Origin: CAZGSV01 sp964528605
Lineage (GTDB): Bacteria; Armatimonadota; Zipacnadia; CAZGSV01
Direction: 5' to 3'
Assembly: GCA_964528605.1 (NCBI GenBank)
Contig: CAZGSV010000108.1
Location: 1 to 10,709, forward strand
DNA length: 10,709 bases
Position numbers and translations under genes: made by a program. How positions within the stretch are numbered: position 1 is the first letter of the stretch; the number at the start of each line of letters is the position of its first letter. The notes below the pieces were generated by a model. That model saw nothing but the letters and a program-made list of their open reading frames with translations, made no database searches and had not been told where the DNA came from. Positions 6,119 to 10,709 of the stretch are shown here, in pieces.

Positions 6119-7465
6119 CTAGAACTCCGTCCCACTCGCAAACCGGAACGACTCGGTGCGCACTGCCGGCACCAGCGCCCCCGACTCGCACAACCAGGTC
6201 TCCGCCGACACCGCCGACACTTGCGCCAACGCCTCCAGTATCCCTTGGTCGAACCTCAGGTTCCGCAGCCCCGATACCAGCCTGCCTTCCTCGATCAGGA
6301 ACGTGCCGTCCCGTGTCATCCCCGTCAGCGTCAGCCGCTTGGGATGCACGATATTCGTGTAATGAAAGCGCGTGATCAGCACGCCGCCCTCCGTTCCCGC
6401 CACCATCCGCTCCAACGACTCCGCCCCGGGCGCCAGGTAGACATTCTCCACATACGGCCCCGAAGGGTTCGGCGCCAGGGAACCGTGCCCGGTGGACTTG
6501 CGGCCCACACGGTGCGCCGTGAACGAGTCGTACACCGGCCCTTGCGCTATCCCGCGCTCGATCAGCACCATCTTCCGCTTTGGCACCCCCTCCAAGTCGA
6601 AACGCCTCGGCAGCCCCCGCGGGTCCGTCCCGTCGTCCCACAGCGTCACCGCCTCCGCCGCCACTCGCTTCCCCTCATTCTCGCACAGGAACGACCGCCC
6701 CTCCTGATAAGCCAGCGCCCCGAACCCGAAGTAGCTCAGAAAAACAACCATGTCCGCCACCGCGGGCGCCTCCAGTATCACCCGATACTCACCAGGCTCC
6801 ACCTGCCTCGGGTTCGCAGCCAATAGCGCCTTCTCAGTCGCACGCCCCCCCATCTCCCGGAAGTCCAAAGCGCCGAACGACACCGCCGCGCCCTCCGCAT
6901 ACCCCGAACTGCTCGCCCCGCTCACCACCACGTGCGCCTTCGCGCTCGTCAGCCGGTCCTCGCACCGAACCCCCAACGAGTTCGCCACCAACACGCACGT
7001 TGTCTCCGTCGCAATCGCACCCGCGGCCTTCAGCCCCGCCCCCCCCGCGATCTCCACCATAACCTTCGCCGCCCGTGCCCGCGCCTCCGCCGTGCATTCC
7101 ACGGTATCCTCCGCCCAGCCCTGCACCTCCGCGAGGGGCTCCGGCCCCGGCAGGGATACGAAGTCGGGATTCTCCGCCTGCACCGCCGCAATCGCCGCCG
7201 CCCTCGTTGCCACCTCCCGCGCGCCCTCCGCCCGCAGCAGGTTCCCCGACGCGCACCCAATCCTCTTCCCCGACACCACCCGCACGTTCACCAGCGGCTC
7301 CACCTTGCTGATGCTCTGGTGAATCACCGACTCCGCAAACCGCGTCAGGTCCGTGCGGGTCACCAACACCACCGCCTCGCACTGGTCCACCTTGACCGCC
7401 TCCATCGCCGCCTCCGCCAGCGCGCCCAGTCGCCCCGGCTCCGCAAACACCTCCTCCAGGTTCAT
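6119..7465 (-). CDS. tldE: TldE/PmbA-type subunit of the TldD/TldE metalloprotease
   Basis: 448 aa, cytoplasmic (no signal peptide). It has the three-part PmbA/TldD layout: N-terminal domain (about 25-90, with TDLTRFAESVIHQSISK and VRVVSGKRIGCASGN), middle domain (about 115-220) and C-terminal domain (about 225-448, with GEYRVILEAPAVADMVVFL, YDSFTAHRVGRKSTGHG and ENVYLAPG). The HExxxH zinc motif is absent: the equivalent stretch reads LEAPAVADMVVFL. That is the known difference between TldE and TldD. In E. coli the two form a heterodimer that completes microcin B17 maturation and degrades the CcdA antitoxin, with zinc in TldD. ATG 7465 overlaps the tldD stop as ATGA, and GGGGGTGA lies 4-5 bases upstream, so translation is probably coupled. 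The frame is open further upstream only by overlap with tldD. Confidence 0.9.
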   Translation of the reverse strand: MNLEEVFAEPGRLGALAEAAMEAVKVDQCEAVVLVTRTDLTRFAESVIHQSISKVEPLVNVRVVSGKRIGCASGNLLRAEGAREVATRAAAIAAVQAENPDFVSLPGPEPLAEVQGWAEDTVECTAEARARAAKVMVEIAGGAGLKAAGAIATETTCVLVANSLGVRCEDRLTSAKAHVVVSGASSSGYAEGAAVSFGALDFREMGGRATEKALLAANPRQVEPGEYRVILEAPAVADMVVFLSYFGFGALAYQEGRSFLCENEGKRVAAEAVTLWDDGTDPRGLPRRFDLEGVPKRKMVLIERGIAQGPVYDSFTAHRVGRKSTGHGSLAPNPSGPYVENVYLAPGAESLERMVAGTEGGVLITRFHYTNIVHPKRLTLTGMTRDGTFLIEEGRLVSGLRNLRFDQGILEALAQVSAVSAETWLCESGALVPAVRTESFRFASGTEF

Positions 7466-8946
7466 CGGCTCACCCCCACCCTTACCTTGCGGAAGCGCGC
7501 CGGCGAGCATCCGTGCCCCACCCGCATAACCTGCATCGGCTCCCCCTTCCCGCAGTTGCCCACGCCCCATACCCGCCAAGCACTCCGATCCGCCACCGCG
7601 TCGCACGATCTCCAGAACTCCGGCGTTATCCCGCTGTAACTCGCGTTCTTCACCAGCGCCCCCAAGCGCCCCTCCGCTATCTCCCTCGCCCACTGCGTCG
7701 CAAACTGGAAGTTCAGCCGCCGGTCGTCAATGCTCCAACTCTTGTTCGTGTCCAGGAACAACCCCCGCTTCGTGTCCGCGATCAAATCCTCCAACGCTAC
7801 CTCCCCCGGCTCCAGGCTTACGTTCGTCATCCTGATCAGCGGCATGCTCTCCCACCCGTCCGCGCGCATCGCCCCCCCGCTGCGCCTCCCGATCACCGGC
7901 GCCGTCTCCCGCGACGACAGGTAACCCACCAACACGCCCTCCGCCACTATCGGCGTGCGCTGGGCCGGCACCCCCTCGTCGTCATACCCGAACGACCCCA
8001 CCGAGCCCGGCAGCGTCGCGTCCGCGGTAATGTTGACGTGCCGCGACCCGTAGCGGAACGTCCCCAACTTGTCCACCGTAAGAAAGGAACTCCCCGCAAA
8101 ACTCAACTCCGTCCCCAGCACCCGATCCAACTCAATCGGGTGCCCGCACGACTCGTGAATCTGCAAGAACAACTGCCCCCCGCCCAGAATCACGTCCATC
8201 TCCCCCTCCGGGCACGGCTTCGCGTGCACCAGCGCCACCGCCTCCTCCGCGGTCCGCCTCGCGTTCTCCAGCAGCGCCAGCCCCTCGATGAACTCATAAC
8301 CCGCATGTGCCAGGTTGCCCCCGTGTGAGTTCGGATACGAGCGCGTCTGCACCTCCCCAGGCCCCGTCGCGGAACACTCCATTCCCCCTCCGCTCCCGTA
8401 CAGAACCTGATGAACCGCGGCGCCCTCCGTCGAGGCGAACCACTTCTCCTGACGCCAGTAGTACATCGTCGCCTCCGTCACCGCCACCCCCTGCACCGCC
8501 CTCATCTCCCCGTCGCACCCGCGCAGATACTCCACCTTCTCCCGCAGCGGAACCTCGAATGGGTCCCTCTCCATCGGCGTCGCAAACTCCCCCCGCTGCG
8601 GCGGCGAATCGTCCAGACGTACCTGCTGCTCGCCCACCAGCGCCGCGGCCCTGGCCAGGTCAACCGCCCGCTGCGCCAGTCTGCTCGGCATCAGTTCCGC
8701 TCCGGGCGCCGCCGCGAAACCCCAGCGCCCGTTCACCAGCACCCGCACCCCCATCCCCTCGCTCTGGCGGCTTACCGCCATGTCGAGCCCACCGTTCCGC
8801 ACCCGCAGCGACTCCGTCACCATGCGTTCGAACCGGGCGTCCGCGTACTCCGCCCCCAAAGCGCGACAGACTGAAGCGACTTCCTCACAAAGGCCTTCAG
8901 GCAGTTCCTTCAGCGCGCCCTCCCCCTTTCCTTTCGAGCCCCTCAA
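7462..8946 (-). CDS. tldD: TldD metalloprotease, zinc-binding subunit
   Basis: 494 aa from the chosen start. The zinc site HESCGH (264-269, HExxxH) is present: H264 and H269 are ligands and E265 is the catalytic Glu. C465 in VGNCGKGEP fits the conserved C-terminal Cys that is the third ligand in TldD. The N-terminal domain (GAEYADARFE, 31-40), middle domain (about 120-225) and C-terminal domain (about 250-490, with GYDDEGVPAQRTPIV and LIADTKRGLFL) are in order. It pairs with tldE, whose ATG overlaps its stop. The start is uncertain. An in-frame stop lies 24 bp upstream and the first ATG (codon 42) is too far inside the domain. That leaves TTG 8946 (AGGA about 7 bases upstream) or a rare CTG at 8913 with an excellent GGGGAGG 5 bases upstream. 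A promoter-like sequence overlapping 8946 would favour the latter. Confidence 0.92.
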   Translation of the reverse strand: MRGSKGKGEGALKELPEGLCEEVASVCRALGAEYADARFERMVTESLRVRNGGLDMAVSRQSEGMGVRVLVNGRWGFAAAPGAELMPSRLAQRAVDLARAAALVGEQQVRLDDSPPQRGEFATPMERDPFEVPLREKVEYLRGCDGEMRAVQGVAVTEATMYYWRQEKWFASTEGAAVHQVLYGSGGGMECSATGPGEVQTRSYPNSHGGNLAHAGYEFIEGLALLENARRTAEEAVALVHAKPCPEGEMDVILGGGQLFLQIHESCGHPIELDRVLGTELSFAGSSFLTVDKLGTFRYGSRHVNITADATLPGSVGSFGYDDEGVPAQRTPIVAEGVLVGYLSSRETAPVIGRRSGGAMRADGWESMPLIRMTNVSLEPGEVALEDLIADTKRGLFLDTNKSWSIDDRRLNFQFATQWAREIAEGRLGALVKNASYSGITPEFWRSCDAVADRSAWRVWGVGNCGKGEPMQVMRVGHGCSPARFRKVRVGVSR

Positions 8947-8974
8947 CTGTAATCCTGGCCCCCCTCACGGTCAA
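8946..8974 (-). promoter_or_regulatory. Possible promoter of tldD-tldE
   Basis: On the minus strand TTGACC (8974-8969), a 17-bp spacer and TACAGT (8951-8946) match five and four of six consensus bases. It would start transcription near 8939, inside the coding region if TTG 8946 is the start codon, so either the promoter or that start is wrong. Confidence 0.3.
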
Positions 8975-9108
8975 CGCGTACCCCGGCCCTGCCGCCCCCC
9001 ACCATCACCTCGCCAGCGCCTCCATCACACCACTACTCGTGAACCCCAGGCGTCGCGAGAGCGTAAAGGAAGACGAGACCGCCCACCGCACGCTCGCTCA
9101 ACTACATC

Positions 9109-10518
9109 ATGACTCCGAAGACAGCCCGACTGCTCGCACTCCTGCTCGCCCTGGTCCTCTTCACCGCGCCGACCGCCTCGGTAGCCGCCAACGGCTCCCT
9201 CGACACTCTCCTAGACTCCCTCACCCCGAAGGGCGTCTCCCTCTCCGCCCAGGTGGTGCGCCTCGGCGACGGCGCCGTTCTCTTCAGCCGCAACGCGCAG
9301 CAGCAACTCACCCCCGCCTCCATCGCCAAACTCTTCCCCACTGCCACCGCCCTCGCCCTCTACGGCCCAGAACACCGTTTCCTCACCGAGGCCCTGGCTC
9401 AGCCCCAGCAACTCGCCAACGGCTCCCTCGCCGGTCCACTCTACCTCAGAGGCGGTGGCGATCCGTTTCTGGACCTCCCCGGCCTCGACCTGCTTGCCGA
9501 CTGCCTTAAGGCTCAAGGCCTCAAGCGGATCGAAGGCCCGCTCGTCGCTGACGCTTCCCTCTTCCGCGGCTCCCCCTTCGGACCCGACTGGGACCCCGCA
9601 GACCTCGAGAAGCCCTACGCCGCGCCCGCCTCCGCACTCAACCTATGCGAGAACGCCGTCAGCATCGTCCTCTCGCCGACCACCCCCGGCCGCCCGCCGG
9701 CCATCTCTATCGAGCCGGACCCCGGGCACCTGGCCATCGAAAACCGCGCCGTCACCTCCTCCCGGTCCCACTCTCCGCGCCTCGCCCGCCTCGGACAGGA
9801 GGACCGCTTTGTCCTCACTGGCCCCGTGCGCCAATCCGCCGCCTTCCGCGTGCCCCTCCGCAACCCGGCGCTCTTCGCCGCCGGCGTCTTCAAGCACCGG
9901 CTGCAAAGCCGGGGCATTCAGGTGCTCGGCCCCGTGCGCACGGGCAGCGCCCCCCCTGACGCCAAAGTCCTCGTCGGGGTCCCCTCCGCTCCCTTGGCGG
10001 ACATCGTCGCCCGCATCAACAAGAACAGCGTCAACTTCGCCGCCGAAACGCTCCTCCGCCTCTGCGGCGCGCCGCTGCGCGGTCCGGACACCGGGCTCGA
10101 CGGCCTCCGCGTCGTCCACCACTTCGCCGCCTTCGTCGGCGCCATCCCCGTGACCCTCGCCGACGGCTCCGGCCTCAGCCGCTCAAGCAAGACCTCCGCC
10201 GCAGCCATAACCGCTCTGCTTACCTACGCCTACGAGCAGCCTTGGGGCCCTGCCTTCTACCGTTCCCTCGCCATCGCGGGACAAGACGGCACCCTCGCCT
10301 CCCGCCTGCGCGATCCACCCGCCAATGGCCGCATCCTCGCCAAGACCGGCACCCTCACCGGCGTCTCCGCCCTCGCCGGCTATGTCTGCGGTGACGACGG
10401 CCCCTTACTCGCCTTTGCCCTCCTCCTCAACAACGGCTCCTCGGCAGCCGCCGGCCACGATGCCGCCGACCTCTTCGCCGCCGCCCTCGTCCCCCTCGCC
10501 ACGCCCCCTGCCCCCTAG
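9109..10518 (+). CDS. dacB: D-Ala-D-Ala carboxypeptidase/endopeptidase, PBP4 (peptidase S13) type
   Basis: 469 aa. A signal peptide (basic start, hydrophobic 8-20, likely cut near SVA, residue 26) exports it to the periplasm, where PBP4-type enzymes trim or cleave peptidoglycan cross-links. All three penicillin-binding motifs are present: SIAK (S71 nucleophile, K74) in TPASIAKLF, SVN (307-309) in NKNSVNFAAE, and KTG (412-414) in LAKTGTLTGVS. LADGSGLSR (350-358) is also typical. The long stretch between the first two motifs corresponds to the class C insertion domains. Length is normal for the family (about 450-480 aa). ATG 9109 is well supported: an in-frame stop lies 45 bp upstream and there is no alternative start codon between. 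No Shine-Dalgarno sequence is seen close to it. It is divergent from tldD across a 162-bp gap with no other gene. Confidence 0.93.
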   Translation: MTPKTARLLALLLALVLFTAPTASVAANGSLDTLLDSLTPKGVSLSAQVVRLGDGAVLFSRNAQQQLTPASIAKLFPTATALALYGPEHRFLTEALAQPQQLANGSLAGPLYLRGGGDPFLDLPGLDLLADCLKAQGLKRIEGPLVADASLFRGSPFGPDWDPADLEKPYAAPASALNLCENAVSIVLSPTTPGRPPAISIEPDPGHLAIENRAVTSSRSHSPRLARLGQEDRFVLTGPVRQSAAFRVPLRNPALFAAGVFKHRLQSRGIQVLGPVRTGSAPPDAKVLVGVPSAPLADIVARINKNSVNFAAETLLRLCGAPLRGPDTGLDGLRVVHHFAAFVGAIPVTLADGSGLSRSSKTSAAAITALLTYAYEQPWGPAFYRSLAIAGQDGTLASRLRDPPANGRILAKTGTLTGVSALAGYVCGDDGPLLAFALLLNNGSSAAAGHDAADLFAAALVPLATPPAP

Positions 10519-10568
10519 GAGCGTCATCAGTGTTTACCCGCTGGAGGAGGGCCGCCACACGCAGGGCC

Positions 10569-10581
10569 CCGCCTCAGGCGG
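10569..10581. repeat. Short GC palindrome, REP-like copy 1 after dacB
   Basis: CCGCC (10569-10573) and GGCGG (10577-10581) pair around a TCA loop. It shares GGGCCCCGCCT and GCCTCAGGCG with the element at 6051-6104. A wider GCCGCC/GGCGGC pairing (10550-10555 with 10577-10582) is also possible. Confidence 0.4.
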
Positions 10582-10609
10582 CTAGTCGCCCCCCCCGCGT
10601 CCTGTAGGA

Positions 10610-10628
10610 GCCCCGCCAGAGGCGGGGC
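10610..10628. repeat. 8-bp GC palindrome, REP-like copy 2 after dacB
   Basis: GCCCCGCC (10610-10617) and GGCGGGGC (10621-10628) form a perfect all-GC stem around AGA. Its flanks, GTAGGA before and GACCTCAC after, resemble bacterial REP-type palindromes and the flanks of the element at 6051 (GTAG and GACTTCAC). There is no T-run on either side, so it is not a standard terminator, though it may slow read-through from dacB. Confidence 0.45.
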
Positions 10629-10683
10629 GACCTCACCGCCGCGCCCCTTGACCCGGCGCCACAGTGGGTTCCGCCAACCCTCC

Positions 10684-10709
10684 CTACTCCGACTCCCCCA
10701 GCCTCACCT
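10684..10709 (-). CDS. Possible C-terminal end of a convergent gene cut by the right edge
   Basis: On the minus strand one frame reads VRLGESE then a TAG stop (10686-10684). Eight codons cannot show coding. It is listed only because a convergent neighbour ending here would explain why the palindromes stand between it and dacB. Otherwise the 191 bp after dacB hold no gene that I can support. Confidence 0.15.

Noticed and set aside
4918..6375. 485-codon plus-strand frame overlapping the GH172 gene
   Set aside because: Arg/Pro/Leu-rich out-of-frame shadow; it runs through the palindrome and the end of tldE.
7466..7693. Longer N-terminus for tldE
   Set aside because: It would overlap tldD by over 200 bp and has no domain similarity; ATG 7465 has a ribosome site and an ATGA junction.
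10519..10709. Intrinsic terminator after dacB
   Set aside because: Stable GC stems exist but no T-run follows on either strand; they are better described as REP-like palindromes.
1..10709. Mobile element, CRISPR array, toxin-antitoxin or defence system
   Set aside because: No transposase, integrase, regularly spaced repeats or defence-type domains were found. Composition appears uniform across the window.

Overview
The window reads as an ordinary chromosomal stretch of a very GC-rich, diderm-like bacterium. It carries a SurA-like periplasmic chaperone, several exported proteins with Sec-type signal peptides, a penicillin-binding protein, and GTG and probably TTG starts. The phylum cannot be fixed from the sequence. 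The GH172 gene, the TPR-tailed SurA-like protein and the high GC would fit Armatimonadota or Planctomycetota, but this is a guess. No phage, transposon, CRISPR or plasmid feature was seen. The plus strand is C-rich and G-poor throughout, whichever strand the genes lie on, so plus-strand genes use mostly NNC codons and minus-strand genes mostly NNG codons.

Layout. 1-565 (minus strand) looks like one transcription unit: a sigma70-like promoter (536-565), a small very basic 53-residue ORF, an elongator-type tRNA-Met(CAT), and the start of accB (biotin carboxyl carrier protein), cut by the window edge. 583-2031 (minus) is a membrane-anchored SurA/PpiD-like protein with a degenerate parvulin domain and a TPR tail. 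From a divergent 111-bp gap, an overlapping three-gene plus-strand operon runs 2143-6010: an exported M16 zinc peptidase (HCLEH motif), an exported M16-like partner that lacks the zinc site, and a DUF2961/GH172 glycosidase with a signal peptide and a C-terminal membrane anchor. A structured 54-bp palindrome (6051-6104) separates this operon from the convergent tldD-tldE pair (8946-6119, minus, ATGA overlap). From a 162-bp divergent gap, a DacB/PBP4-type D-Ala-D-Ala carboxypeptidase runs 9109-10518 (plus), followed by two GC-rich palindromes related to the one at 6051.

How the genes fit together. Most of the products concern the envelope or proteolysis: periplasmic folding (SurA-like), periplasmic proteolysis (M16 pair), surface glycan cleavage (GH172), cytoplasmic peptide processing (TldD/TldE) and peptidoglycan trimming (DacB). 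The least ordinary item is the tight co-translation of an active/inactive M16 pair with a membrane-tethered GH172 enzyme. The remaining genes are common families in a plausible but not clearly functional grouping.
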